Part shown: positions 28,342-40,400 of the stretch, piece by piece | Numbering within the stretch: position 1 is the first letter of the stretch | How the letters are laid out: every line of letters begins with the position of its first letter | Assembly (NCBI GenBank): GCA_009664345.1 | Contig: CP043547.1 | Location: forward strand, 558,001-622,000 | Direction: 5' to 3' | From: Planctomycetales bacterium 10988 | GTDB taxonomy: Bacteria > Planctomycetota > Planctomycetia > Pirellulales > Pb10988 | DNA: 64,000 bases | Program-made: the position numbers and the translations under genes | The notes under the pieces: model-generated | The model's database searches: none | Told to the model about the DNA's origin: nothing | What the model saw: the letters and a program-made list of their open reading frames with translations, nothing else

Positions 28342-31300
28342 ATGAATATTTATTGGCTTTCACTGACCGGTATCGACTCTCAAAAGCCTATCGAAAACAA
28401 CTTTTATATGATGCTTGTGCATCATGAGCAAAAGTACAGATTGGCTTTCCTGGTTTGTAGAGAACAAGACGATCAAGAATACAATCGAGAATATCACGAC
28501 TTCTTTATGGAGTGTAAGCTTCAAGAATATTCACTTAGTGACGGAAGCCGGGACGAGTTAAGAGTATTTCTCGAAAATGAGCTTTGTCGGCAGAACCCAG
28601 ATAGTGAGAGCTGGGTAATGTATCAATTTGGCGATGATAGCTACCTAATTCCTTTTGATAGCGATGAAATAAAGATTGGTTCTGCCGGTAAATATTTAGG
28701 GATTGATCCAAACATCAGCGGGAGCTGGATTCAACGACCTTCAAGCTTTGCCTTAGGTGAAGATGCATCAAATCTAAGTAGTAAGGTAAATAGTAACTTC
28801 ACTTCAATTACGAGTCGGTTCGAATTCACTAACAACACCTATGACTTTAGTTTCGCTATATCCAATGATGGAACTGGAGATCAGCTCTTAACAAATCTTC
28901 CGTTTACTATTCGGCTTGCCGACTTCATCTCACGTAAGAAGTCTACTAGCCATCAATTCGGATTTATTGCCGTAGGACCTATGTTTGAAATAGATTGGAT
29001 TGAAAATAACATTAATTTTTATCTAGAACAGGACATTATATCGCTTGATTTTATTCTTGAAAGTAGTGTTACTTTTGAATATCCCTTGAACATTTCCCGT
29101 ACTACCTTGGTGAGGTTCACTGGTGACAATCTTGCAATCCGTATCCCCTTGGTTAAACCCGAATTACTGCCCCAACTCATAGCATTAAATTCAGATGCTT
29201 TTAGTCTCGAAGTCGAAACTGGATTAATCACAAGCCTGATTCAAACGACAGACAAATTCCGTTCACAAGCCGCAGATACTCTACAGGATGATTTAGTATA
29301 TCCAATACGGCCAGAAGCTGAGACTCTAGGAGATCAGATCCGACAAGCTAACCCCTTTTGTTTGAGAGGAGACGCAGCAGTAGTCGAAGGTAGTGGAGGT
29401 GGGATTCTACAGTTTGAAGATGGTGGAATACCCACATGGCATGAAAGTATCCAAGCAAATCCCTCTTTGTTTATATATACACAGGTTGAGTCCCAGATTT
29501 CAAATGGAATTTTATCAACGTTTGAAATAGATCTTGAAGGTTTAGGCATTAACAAGCAGGGCACGTTAGCTTTGCAAAAGGCTGGCACCTGGGTTGATTC
29601 TTCATCTATTACTGAGATTTACTTTCCCGTAGTTTTCCAATTAACCCCGGGAGTCGGGAATCCAGTTTTCCTTGAGATTTTGATAACTTATAATTTGCTT
29701 GAAATGAGGATGACAAGCACAAGGTTTATATACCGGTTTATCCAATCTCAGGATTTCATCGGTCAGGGCTCCCTATGGTACTCTTCTAAGATTGATAGCT
29801 CTAATCGTCAGATAGATTTTTCGTTGTTCGCATTAGAGGGACCATTCTCAACTGGAGCTGATAGGCTATCTGATCAAAACCAAACAGGGGAAATTGACTT
29901 TCAATTGGGAGAGCTTACCTTAGCCCCTGGTAACCTATCTAATAAAGAAGACTTTAGACTTTTAGTACCTGGGGGCGAGTACGCTTCAGCAAATAGTAAT
30001 AAGCGTTTTCGCCTTAAACTTCAGCAAATTGAATCAGGCACTCCTCTTATCAAGCAAAATACAAAATTTCAGGCTGAATATTTCCGTATTAGTCGGCAGG
30101 GTGTTTCTGTATTTGCAGAATTGCTAGAGGGGTCTGAAATAGAGCTAATTTCTGATAGTAATACTATGAACCCTCTCCATGCCAAAGCTTTAGCGCTAAG
30201 CAAGGAGGGAGAAAAAAGCCTAATTAAGCTTAACGACAACTCAGTCGAAGTGGCTCAACTATATGCACGAATGCAAGTACCAGGAACAAAAAATCTTCAA
30301 AGTGAAATCTTTGCTCGTTTTGTGCAGGAAAAAGTCCACGATAGGCACACTGCTAGTTTTCAGGCTTACTTAGGGCTAGCTGGAAACTCTTCTGAGCCAA
30401 AGGTAGGTCTTTCTAACGAGATTTTCAATGCTACGATATCCAACCCTAGATTTTGGCTGCAGTGGAATAATGAGAACTGGGATGTGGGAACACTCGTTGA
30501 CGCCACGCTAGAAGTACATCCTAGTATATCAATGTCAGATGGGATGACCGAGCTTAAGGGAAGTAATTCAATCATTGTTAAGGATCTTGATTTAGTAAAA
30601 CTACATGGAAAAACAACGAACAATCGAACTATAGAGTTAGAACTTAAAACTCGAAAATTTGCCTTCTCTCTATTTGATGCAATTGGAATAGAACTTGATA
30701 AGGTCGTTCTAAAGTTGAAGTCAGATAAAATCAATTTCTTTAGCGAGAAGGCTACGCTAGACTTTAATTTAGGAGGTGGAATACGCGGTGGAGTTCGTGT
30801 TGGGAGCCTTGATCTTGAGTGCTCAAAAAAACATATAGAAGTTTCCAGAATCACCGGTGCTGGAGTGAGCTTAAATGTTCCAGGCTTGTTTAACTTTGAT
30901 GGCGATATATCATGGGGCTCAAAAGAGCAATCAGACTCGCATTATATAGCACTCAACGGAATCCTGGAAACCACAGGGCTAAGGTTAGAAGGATTGCTAA
31001 TCTATGAGTCCAACTTTAAACGAAATGGAAGAAGAGCAGACTCCATAGTTGCAGTGGGTGGAAAAGGAAATCTGAATTACATGCTCCTTCAATCTTTATG
31101 GTGGCAGACAGCTAGTCTAGGAGCAGGATATAACAGTAAATTAGGTAATCTCTCCCAAACACCTACTAATAACGAAATTCTTCGCAAAATTGATAATTTA
31201 GAACCAATAGATCCAGAGAATTGGGATTTCGTTTCTGACGAAGGAACATATGCGACAGTAGTAGGAAAAGCCATATTTACCTCGCAACCAGCTGGTCCAA

Positions 31301-34300
31301 GGACGATATGTGGCTTTGTAATTTGGTCAGTGCTTTCTTTAGATTCTCAGTCGAGATTTATCGCAGCAGGTAAGCTTTGGCTCTTTTCAAGTCAACGTTT
31401 TGCGGAGCAAAATGCCGAGTCTCCGTCCCTAATTGCTGCTATGCATTTCGATCCTCGCAGCCCTAGTCTATCTTTAGTGGCAAAGACCAATCGGGCTGGC
31501 AAAATAGAATCTATGCCTCATTTACAACAAATCCTGAACCAAGTTGACGCCCAATTGACGATTCGGCTCGACCGCAACTTACTTGATATATATTTAGAAA
31601 GACTTAAATACCGTCAAGAATTCATAAGAAACCAGTTTGAGTTTGAAGCTACATGGCGATTCGTTATATATGACACAACTATTTTACAATACGCACGTGC
31701 TAAGGTTTCTGGAAGCTTTGGCGATTCTTTAAAAGAGGCGAATGCAGGGATCAGCTTTAAGGTAGACCTTTATTCCGGTTTAGACTATGGAGGTTTATAC
31801 GGACGCAATGGCCTACTTACATGGGGGCGATTGGATGCACAACTAACAGCTTCTATTGAAGCATTTTGTATGTTTGAAATTCGTACTCCTCATGTTAAAT
31901 GGAGAGGCTGGAAATCAACTGTTGAATGGAGAACTCACACAAAGAAATTCCCCTTTCGTGGGAAATCTTCGCTCGGTTTCACAGGTGAATACGCTTTTGA
32001 AGCCAACCATAGCATTTCGGTTGGTGGTCGGATATATGTGCATTTTCATAGGCATATATGTGGAAACGAAGTTAATATCTCACCCGAATTGAAATTTCAG
32101 CCTTCGGTACTTAAAAAAGCTCGAGATCAGACGAGAGCTTTCGAAACTAGGATTGATTCTGTCGGGCGTCCAGATTCTCTGCAAGTTTCCAACGCAAAAT
32201 TAAACAAATTATTGCTTCGCTTGGATAGATTGAATCAAACCGAATCCCGTCAAACCGAAGAATGGATTCTCGTGCCTGCTGCTCATGAAGAAGACAACTC
32301 TCGATGGGTAATATTACCTACTTTTAATACCGAATGGTTCGTTAGTACTTTTTTACCACCTGAGCAAGGACAAGAAGAGCAAATACACGTTGATTTCTTA
32401 AGTTGTGTAGAGGCGATAAATTTATATCATGATCAAGATTTAATCGAAACGATACGTCCAGCCTGGGATCAAAGAAACTGGCGAGAAACGCCGATAGGAA
32501 ATGACGCAAACGATGAGGCTATAGAACTATACCGTCTTAATGCTATGCTTGCTGAAACTGTTCCTGAACAAAACAGTCTCTACCATCAAAAGATGGAGGA
32601 GATTGAAAGAGGAAAAGGCCTTAATGAATATGAAAAGATTATCGACGAACGCCCTTACAAACGTTTAAGAGATGCACTATCGGATGAGGATCGACTAACC
32701 CTGCCTGCTGAAGTATATCCTTTCACATATCGTCCCTTGTCTAATCCATATTTTGAGAAAAAACGACGTATGATGATCAAACGTCGTCAGGGAGTTCAGG
32801 GAGTTCATGACGGATTAACTTCTTGGCATCAAGCGAGAGGAGCACTGCTTAGTTTCATTCTAGCTGGACTGGAATCTGGACGCGGGATTTTGACAAAATC
32901 TTATATTTCCTCGGAATCAAGCTACTACACAGCCTATGTGCGTTCTTCCCCTTTACCGGATAGCGCGAACCATAAGTTTAAGGTGGTTCGAGATGGAGAA
33001 GAATCAGATGTTGATATAATCTCCGCACATGATCCTCTACTTCTTTCCGAATTGAGAAATAAAATCACTGTATTTCGAGATTGTCAGGAGTTTCACGAGT
33101 TCAATCCAGAAACTAGCGCGGACCCGGGAAGTGGCGAAGTTGTTATCAAGTTACCTGTTGATATACGTGCTTTGTTTGAACCAATAAAGGTGAGAAGAGG
33201 GCACATCGAAAAAAGTTACGCTACAAATTGGTTTGAGCTGGTACAATTTGTACGCATTATACGGGGAGACTCTGAGATTATTGCTGATCAGGTTCCTCTT
33301 CCAGCGAATATTAGTCGAGTTACCGGATCAGACGAATTTGTCTTACTAGAGCCATTCGTTTGTAGCGATCAAGTCAAAGTCGATGCCAGTCAGCGACAAA
33401 AAGTTGCGTCAACCTTATCTCGAAAAAGCTATCGTTTGCAAATAGTTCCCCTGGGAATGGAATCTCTACCGATAAACCATCCACAATTAAAAAATTTGGA
33501 AATCAATTTTCCCGACGTTTATCCTTATTTACCAGGAAGAAGAATCTTTCCCAACGATCTAGCTTTGGAGTTTGACCCGTTCTGTGATAGTTCTAGTTCT
33601 ACATTAGACATCCGCCTCGTGCATATGACGTCTGAAGTCCAAAGTTTAAGGCTTGAAACTGCCACATTAACACTAGGTGACTTTGAGCTATTTTATCTAG
33701 AAGATGAAATATCAAACAACGGATTTTATTCACAGACAATCGAGGAAGATGGTAGTCTTTTAACTAATAACCAAAAAAAATATCAAGGAAAAGGTCGTGA
33801 ATCGCGAGTTGCTGGAGAGGCATCTGACTCTGAATTACGTTCTACCCACGGTCTTACACCTATTACTGTAATTTATCATGATGCAGACAATTTAGGGGTT
33901 AGCCAATACGGGCTTGAGTCAAATCTGATTGAATCAACTCTAAATAATTCAGAAAGTCCATCCGTAAAGCTAACCTTAATACAAACAAATCGTGTCGGTT
34001 TTTATCGTTTAGGATCGATTGATCCAAATAAAGTTTACAATTTTTATATTAGAGCCGCTGGTTCGTCAGACCTTGTGCCAGTAAGACATCTTCCTGTATT
34101 TGTCAGTCGGGGAACTATCGATCGCGATGGAGAAAATTTGCCTCTTGCTGTACCTGGATTGGAGATGGTGAAGCCAGTTGGACCAGAATTAATCGACTTT
34201 AACTTAAGAACCCTCTCGAAAAAAGAAGCTACCGAAAATTTTCCGTATCATCAACTAATTGTTAGTTGGACACATTTAGCAACTCAAAATCAGAGCAATT

Positions 34301-37300
34301 GGCTAGGAGGTGCGGACCTAGAGGTTTACTTGAAGCCTACAGGTCAAACATTGCTCACACAACGTATAGAGGTTCTAGAACCAAGGCATTTTCGTATCTC
34401 GCAAAAGGATTTTCGAGAACCACGCCAATGGCAAGCTATATTACCCGAGAGACTACTCAGATCTAAGTCAAACGCTAGGATATTCTCAAACTCATCTAGA
34501 AAGTTGTTTTGGGATTCACGGCGTTGGTTCTATGATGAAACTTTCGAACCAAACCCAAATTCGTTTCCTAGGTTTGAAAACTCCCCGCAGAGTGCTCCAC
34601 TTAAAGATTTATTGAACAGAATTAAGAATTACAAGGATGCTGAAATACAGGGTAACTACATTGAGTTACGTCTTTTAGTTACTTCCTTTTGGGAGAGAAT
34701 TACAGATTTTCTTGCAGATCCGCAGAACATCAACAGCAAAAATCATCTCTCTACTATTGAAGAAGTGCGATCTTCACTTTTATGCCTTATGGCTGGACTG
34801 ACTCCGACTGTTCAAGACAATACAAATTCTGCATATCCCTTCTCAAAATTGCTGGAAGAATTTTATAATCGTCGTGATAACTTCTTCCCTGGTGACTTGT
34901 CTGAACAAGATACATTTGAGAAACAGACTGACCTTATATGGGCACGCAGATTGAATGACATAGTTTACCAAAGACTAGAATTTATAGTTCCCTTTCTAGA
35001 TTTCGAGTTTCCAGAAAATGATGACTTCACAGTAGAAGAGTCTATTTTATTAGCGAATGAAGATAAAAAAAATACATATAGTCAAGCCTTAGGATTGCCC
35101 AATTCAAAACCTAGTTTGCCTTATGTCAATAGGATTATTGACGTTCTTCGGAATTGGATAGGTTTAGAGTCTCCTAACCTCAATAGACTTCCACCAGAAG
35201 TCCGTGAGACATATCCAAAGAGTTTCTGGTTTCTTGAAAGAATGCTCAGCAGGGAAAATTCAAGGCTTGATTGGGAGGATTGGCTGCAAGGACAAGACGT
35301 GGCAAAGAGAATGCATGATCCCGATCTTGGAGACTCTGATACAAATATCGTACTCAAATCACTCTATGATGTCGTAAAGTCCGAACCCAGAAGCGATGAA
35401 CCAATTCCAATCGTATATGCTGAAGCCCTCCAAAGAATACTTGGTTTGTCGACTGGAACCCTTGCAGTCTCTTATGATGATAAGCTTCGAAGACAGGACA
35501 ATGGATACTTTCAAATTCGCCCTCATCACAGTCTCACCCTGGAGATAGGTACGGAGCAGGATCCTTACATTAAGACAGTAGTTTCCACACATTTATCCTC
35601 AGACTCTCCGTTTATAGAACAACTCAACGTTAATCTTGAAAATCCTACTCTGCAATCTTGTGTATCTAGCTTTCCGGCCTTTTTAAACTTAATGGAACGG
35701 TTCGGCCTTGCGGTCGATATTGCTCTAGAGGACGAGAAACTTGGAACTCAGAAGCAGAGTCTATTAGTTTCAAAGCTCAAGACACAATTAGAAGATTATA
35801 TAAATGATCCCAATAACTTAAGAGCTAGATTTGTTATTTGTAGAGGAAAGGCTCCAGGCAGAACTTTTACAAATTCTTCGAATTTTAGTTCAACCAACCG
35901 TCAATCTTCAGAGGGAGAATTTCCATTTGTCAAATTGATTATGTTACCTGAAGGATTTATAGCAGATGAAAGTTTCTTGATCACTAGAGGTTTAAAACAG
36001 GGTGGTGTCGCCTTGGACGAGGTGACTATTAAGACACTTAGAGTTGTTACAGATCTCTGCGATGCTCTATATCAGGCTGCTGAAGAACCTCTTGAAATTT
36101 GGTTAGAGCAAAGTGGTGGCGAAGTGATCAGCATCCCATATGAAACATATGGCAATGAAAAGAAATGCACTGTTGGACTGACATTACCAGATACGATTGG
36201 GCAAAATATTGGTGTTAATGTTCGTCTATTGTCAAGATATCAGATCCTTGCTGAGTGGCTTAGGAGCGATATTAAACCGCAATCTGTCGATGTAACGCAA
36301 GACAAAGGAATTTATTTTCGTCCATTTCGAGGTGGTGATGAGATTGGCGGAATTGATCTGGATAGTGATATCAGTAACCTAAAATCTACCGAAATCCCAC
36401 GCAAACCTATCCTCCACCCAAATAGATTTGAACCTGTATTTACAACAGCGCTTCCCCCCGATGCTATTGATTCGAGGGATAACCTATTGACATCAATTGA
36501 AACAGGTTTTCGAGATATCGGATTGCGATTTTATGAAAGGGCAGTCAATGAACACCATATTAAAAGCGTATTAACAAACCTTTTGAGAAGCAACATTCAA
36601 AAGACTTCAGTCACACACTTTGAACTACTAAATCCAAATGATGCATCGACAATTATTTTTCCAAATGAACTAGGGCTATTGCCGAAACATCGACCATATT
36701 TTCTTGAAGATTCGCTGGAATCTGAATCTCATTATCAACAGACAGAGCCTGCGAAATCAAGTAATTTCCGTTCAAATAAATCGAGCTGGGCAAGTAGAAA
36801 ACCAAGAAAGATTGCCCATCGACCGGCATTCTGGCTGGGATCAAGCCCCACTGAGGGTGAATTAACAATTCATTTTTCACGTCACTTGGATCTACTCACT
36901 CCTGCAGAAATCGAAAGGTTGTCTTTACCCATATATTTTGATGTCGCGGGTTTTGCTTCATCTAAAATAGAGCTACGGCAATGTCCTGATTTGAGGTATT
37001 CTTACTTAGTTCTTTATAAGATCGAAGCAACTCAATCGAAACAACGAAAGCAATACCTTCCAAGAAGAAATTTATACGCACCTTTGTTTGAGATACTTCT
37101 ACCTTTACATCCCTCTCACGGGGGGGAAGATCAAACAACAGCAATGATTAAGAAATTCTCCAGTGAAATAGAGTCCGTTGGAGAAGAAAAGCCCCGGATT
37201 GAATTCAATAACTATCCTGAAGAGATAGAGGAAGGAAATATAATCCACTGGGAATTTGGATTGTCAGTTCCACTGAAACTTAGCGATGATTCTAATCTAA

Positions 37301-37395
37301 CACTTAGCACAGACACGCTAAAGATTCTCGCCAGCCGTGATGGATATTACCTGGGGCCGTACGATGTATCTTATCATCCGAACACAGGTTCCTAA
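28342..37395 (+). CDS. Giant protein of unknown function (about 3017 aa)
   Basis: A single uninterrupted frame of over 9 kb. I do not recognise it. There is no signal peptide and no clear transmembrane segment; the start MNIYWLSLTGIDSQKPIENN looks cytoplasmic. The first 830 residues read as alternating beta strands and polar loops. A region at about residues 830-1240 (ITGAGVSLNVPGLFNFDG, ASLGAGYNSKL, SSLGFTGEYAFEANHSIS) vaguely recalls DUF6603 proteins, which are large beta-rich bacterial proteins of unknown role. Charged, helical stretches follow (about 1400-1620), then more beta-like segments. The upstream TTG at 28330 is a weaker start. The next giant gene begins 53 bases after its stop. 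Codon use and composition differ from the flanks, suggesting transfer. Confidence 0.7.
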   Translation: MNIYWLSLTGIDSQKPIENNFYMMLVHHEQKYRLAFLVCREQDDQEYNREYHDFFMECKLQEYSLSDGSRDELRVFLENELCRQNPDSESWVMYQFGDDSYLIPFDSDEIKIGSAGKYLGIDPNISGSWIQRPSSFALGEDASNLSSKVNSNFTSITSRFEFTNNTYDFSFAISNDGTGDQLLTNLPFTIRLADFISRKKSTSHQFGFIAVGPMFEIDWIENNINFYLEQDIISLDFILESSVTFEYPLNISRTTLVRFTGDNLAIRIPLVKPELLPQLIALNSDAFSLEVETGLITSLIQTTDKFRSQAADTLQDDLVYPIRPEAETLGDQIRQANPFCLRGDAAVVEGSGGGILQFEDGGIPTWHESIQANPSLFIYTQVESQISNGILSTFEIDLEGLGINKQGTLALQKAGTWVDSSSITEIYFPVVFQLTPGVGNPVFLEILITYNLLEMRMTSTRFIYRFIQSQDFIGQGSLWYSSKIDSSNRQIDFSLFALEGPFSTGADRLSDQNQTGEIDFQLGELTLAPGNLSNKEDFRLLVPGGEYASANSNKRFRLKLQQIESGTPLIKQNTKFQAEYFRISRQGVSVFAELLEGSEIELISDSNTMNPLHAKALALSKEGEKSLIKLNDNSVEVAQLYARMQVPGTKNLQSEIFARFVQEKVHDRHTASFQAYLGLAGNSSEPKVGLSNEIFNATISNPRFWLQWNNENWDVGTLVDATLEVHPSISMSDGMTELKGSNSIIVKDLDLVKLHGKTTNNRTIELELKTRKFAFSLFDAIGIELDKVVLKLKSDKINFFSEKATLDFNLGGGIRGGVRVGSLDLECSKKHIEVSRITGAGVSLNVPGLFNFDGDISWGSKEQSDSHYIALNGILETTGLRLEGLLIYESNFKRNGRRADSIVAVGGKGNLNYMLLQSLWWQTASLGAGYNSKLGNLSQTPTNNEILRKIDNLEPIDPENWDFVSDEGTYATVVGKAIFTSQPAGPRTICGFVIWSVLSLDSQSRFIAAGKLWLFSSQRFAEQNAESPSLIAAMHFDPRSPSLSLVAKTNRAGKIESMPHLQQILNQVDAQLTIRLDRNLLDIYLERLKYRQEFIRNQFEFEATWRFVIYDTTILQYARAKVSGSFGDSLKEANAGISFKVDLYSGLDYGGLYGRNGLLTWGRLDAQLTASIEAFCMFEIRTPHVKWRGWKSTVEWRTHTKKFPFRGKSSLGFTGEYAFEANHSISVGGRIYVHFHRHICGNEVNISPELKFQPSVLKKARDQTRAFETRIDSVGRPDSLQVSNAKLNKLLLRLDRLNQTESRQTEEWILVPAAHEEDNSRWVILPTFNTEWFVSTFLPPEQGQEEQIHVDFLSCVEAINLYHDQDLIETIRPAWDQRNWRETPIGNDANDEAIELYRLNAMLAETVPEQNSLYHQKMEEIERGKGLNEYEKIIDERPYKRLRDALSDEDRLTLPAEVYPFTYRPLSNPYFEKKRRMMIKRRQGVQGVHDGLTSWHQARGALLSFILAGLESGRGILTKSYISSESSYYTAYVRSSPLPDSANHKFKVVRDGEESDVDIISAHDPLLLSELRNKITVFRDCQEFHEFNPETSADPGSGEVVIKLPVDIRALFEPIKVRRGHIEKSYATNWFELVQFVRIIRGDSEIIADQVPLPANISRVTGSDEFVLLEPFVCSDQVKVDASQRQKVASTLSRKSYRLQIVPLGMESLPINHPQLKNLEINFPDVYPYLPGRRIFPNDLALEFDPFCDSSSSTLDIRLVHMTSEVQSLRLETATLTLGDFELFYLEDEISNNGFYSQTIEEDGSLLTNNQKKYQGKGRESRVAGEASDSELRSTHGLTPITVIYHDADNLGVSQYGLESNLIESTLNNSESPSVKLTLIQTNRVGFYRLGSIDPNKVYNFYIRAAGSSDLVPVRHLPVFVSRGTIDRDGENLPLAVPGLEMVKPVGPELIDFNLRTLSKKEATENFPYHQLIVSWTHLATQNQSNWLGGADLEVYLKPTGQTLLTQRIEVLEPRHFRISQKDFREPRQWQAILPERLLRSKSNARIFSNSSRKLFWDSRRWFYDETFEPNPNSFPRFENSPQSAPLKDLLNRIKNYKDAEIQGNYIELRLLVTSFWERITDFLADPQNINSKNHLSTIEEVRSSLLCLMAGLTPTVQDNTNSAYPFSKLLEEFYNRRDNFFPGDLSEQDTFEKQTDLIWARRLNDIVYQRLEFIVPFLDFEFPENDDFTVEESILLANEDKKNTYSQALGLPNSKPSLPYVNRIIDVLRNWIGLESPNLNRLPPEVRETYPKSFWFLERMLSRENSRLDWEDWLQGQDVAKRMHDPDLGDSDTNIVLKSLYDVVKSEPRSDEPIPIVYAEALQRILGLSTGTLAVSYDDKLRRQDNGYFQIRPHHSLTLEIGTEQDPYIKTVVSTHLSSDSPFIEQLNVNLENPTLQSCVSSFPAFLNLMERFGLAVDIALEDEKLGTQKQSLLVSKLKTQLEDYINDPNNLRARFVICRGKAPGRTFTNSSNFSSTNRQSSEGEFPFVKLIMLPEGFIADESFLITRGLKQGGVALDEVTIKTLRVVTDLCDALYQAAEEPLEIWLEQSGGEVISIPYETYGNEKKCTVGLTLPDTIGQNIGVNVRLLSRYQILAEWLRSDIKPQSVDVTQDKGIYFRPFRGGDEIGGIDLDSDISNLKSTEIPRKPILHPNRFEPVFTTALPPDAIDSRDNLLTSIETGFRDIGLRFYERAVNEHHIKSVLTNLLRSNIQKTSVTHFELLNPNDASTIIFPNELGLLPKHRPYFLEDSLESESHYQQTEPAKSSNFRSNKSSWASRKPRKIAHRPAFWLGSSPTEGELTIHFSRHLDLLTPAEIERLSLPIYFDVAGFASSKIELRQCPDLRYSYLVLYKIEATQSKQRKQYLPRRNLYAPLFEILLPLHPSHGGEDQTTAMIKKFSSEIESVGEEKPRIEFNNYPEEIEEGNIIHWEFGLSVPLKLSDDSNLTLSTDTLKILASRDGYYLGPYDVSYHPNTGS

Positions 37396-37448
37396 TCAAA
37401 GTACTCAATACCAATAGATTACACCATTACAATCCATGAGATCTTTCC

Positions 37449-40400
37449 ATGACTACACAACCTGATCCGTCCATCGTTGATTCTGACTCTATCGTAATTC
37501 GCTTTGTAAGTTCGAACTTGGAGGATTATCCGGCAGAAGAATTTTTTTTACAGTTGCGTGTTTTACAGGGAGCAATCGACAAACTTAATGAGGAAGGCAT
37601 CTTCCCACTAACTCTGACGCAGAACGACATAAAAGTAGCCTCTGATGAAAACTGTTTTAATATATTCTGTCTGAAAGAGTTACTTGATATCACAACCGTC
37701 GACAAAGTCGATGTTAGGGCTTTTGTTCAAAAGTTGGACGTGCCTTGTAAGGAGTCTGAAAGTTTTCAAGCACTACAGATTGTTGCAGGAAGTGTAAGAA
37801 TTGAAACCGAATCAGAAACAGGATTCTATGACAACAATGCTAAAATTTGGGGAAATGTCATCGATACGATTTCCCAGATTGGACTTACCAGCAACTATTT
37901 AGAATTCTCCATTCGAAGGAACCAAGAAAAACATCAAATTCGCCATATTGCCAAATCTGATAAGCATAAAAATGGAATTCAGTATCGCTTTTGGGAGCTT
38001 ACTTCATGTGGAAACTTGTTACCGTTGGAGATGATTGAAATACAGTTAAAACGAATTGGTCTTGGGATTAAACAGGACCAAGCTCAAACAAGTGGAAATC
38101 AGACTATTATTAAATCGATTCCAGTATCAGAGAGCAGACCAAGGTATATTTTTCGGAGTCAGTATCAAGAGCAAACCGAAAGCCAGGCCAATGTTTATGA
38201 ATTAATGCAACCTGGAATTTCACTAGAGTACAGCGAATTTGAAAACAGACCCCGATGGACTCCAAAAAGACTAGAGATAGAACGGTTAGTGTTAGAGAGT
38301 AGCTTACCCTCGGAAAGAACTAACTTTATCTTTACCGATTTTGAACTCTTTGAACTTTCAACTATCAGTTTTGATCCTACTTCACCACAAGATCTTGCGC
38401 CTGGAGTCGAAGTAACATGGAAGAAATCCGAAGATGGGTACTCATTGTCAATTGATACTAACGATATGGAGCTTACTTTATCCTCAGCCAATACCAATGG
38501 GAATTTGTCTGAACTTCTATGGCAACATTGCGTTGTTTCTACGGATCCCGACGTCCTCGGATGGGTAGGGATTCCGCTTCCTTTAGTTGAACCTCCACTG
38601 GTCCATACTGATCCAAGAAGTGTTAACTTAACGAGTGGTGTTAGGACAAACTTTAGCGTTGATGATCATCAAGACTGGCATTTTGCTGCCATTCCTCTTG
38701 CAACCCCTCAATCTTCGGGGAATGTCGCCACAATCTTTAGCTTGGAAGATCAGCAGGTGAAAGAAATCACCTACTTTGCAAATGCGTTGTCCACTAAGTT
38801 GACAGTTACCACACCAAGTATATTTATATATGATAAGCCACTTTCAGATCCCAAATCTGTTCCAGCTGTTCCGCATCCCACAAGATACCTAACAGAAGCC
38901 CAACTTGTATTTACCAATATTAATTCTACAGGTAGAAATACCGAACCCTTAAGTTTGCAACTTAGTTTAGGTAATGATAATAGGACCTCTGCAACTTTTA
39001 CTTCTGAGAGAGCATTTAAGTATTTTGAGCCTGCTGGAAGAGGTCTGATGCATCCACTCTCTCCTGCAGGTCGAAATGTTTTTATTGAGTCTCGCGAAAG
39101 CGGGCAACCACCCTCTACCTTGCCAGACGCAAGCCGAGGACTAGTAGCGGTTGAAGTTCCAAAATCAACGAGTTTTAACTGGACTTTTCCCAATTCTTTG
39201 ACATCTTCGCGCAGCTCATTTACTTTGCTTCAAGTGTTTGGAAATTTTATTGCGACCGAACCGAAGCGATTGGCAAGTACTGCTATACACCCTTTGCATC
39301 CCTGGACTTTGTTTTCATGGGAGGAAGGAAGCGTATCGCTTTATGATTTATCGTCGCTTAGTAATCTAAAAGTATATCACCGGAATCTAATCCTCGAACT
39401 CACTGAATATCTTCGAACAGGTGATGTAAAGTTAGTGGAGACAGATCTTGAGGTTTTAGTAGCACTTGTTCGTGATCGATATGCAGAAGCTATTTCCTTC
39501 AATCCATCAGACCCAGTTGATGCTCACATTCAAAATTTTCTTCAAGGTGCTGATTTCGATGAAAGCCCAACAGCAAATTTTATCGCTATCCCGGGCGGCT
39601 GGCCCGCTGTTGTGATTGAACCAAATTCTCATCGATTAGAGGCTTTTAGAGAGGATGTAGCCCCGTCGAAATGGTTGGCTTACGATGTGAGCACATCTTG
39701 GCCAGAAGGGGCGACTTATCCTCACATTGATCCTCTCAGTAGTCGTAATTCTCAGCATCAGTTTCAACCCTTTATCGAATCTGACTCTGGGACAACTCCC
39801 AGGATTTACGATAATGCAGGAACAATTTTAAGTTATGGCCACGCCATTCATTCTGGAGGGCGTTGGCCTACTCTACAGATTCGACGTATTGAGGTGCCTA
39901 CTCACGTTGGAGAGGGCCCATATTTTGTGCTCGAGTTGGATGAGGATTTGGTCCAAAACGAGAGCGATGAAATTTATCTTTTTTGCAAGACACTGATCTT
40001 GGAAAAGTATGCAGATCGTCAGTTTAAACCTGTAAGTAAAGATATCGCGAACCTTCTTGGTAGCTATTCGAGTTGGCGATTTGGACGGAATAATAATAGG
40101 GAGTCTAGTTTTCTCGATAATGGATGGGTCCGAGTTGGAAAAATACCGCTCAGTGTGGGTAAGATTGAACGGCTTGATTTTACTGCCGATCTGACAGAAC
40201 CTGTAAACGAAGTCGAACTAGAAAAGATTATTTTCAAAGCGGTCCTACCTTCCCCTAGAGAGTTAGCATTCCAACAGGAAATCGAATGCCCTCTCTTTGT
40301 TCAAGAAGCTATACAACACCAAAAAATCATCAATGTTACTGTCGTACCTGGTGCAAGTGTGGAAGAGGCAGATGTCGCCGCAGAAGGTACGTTTCTTTGG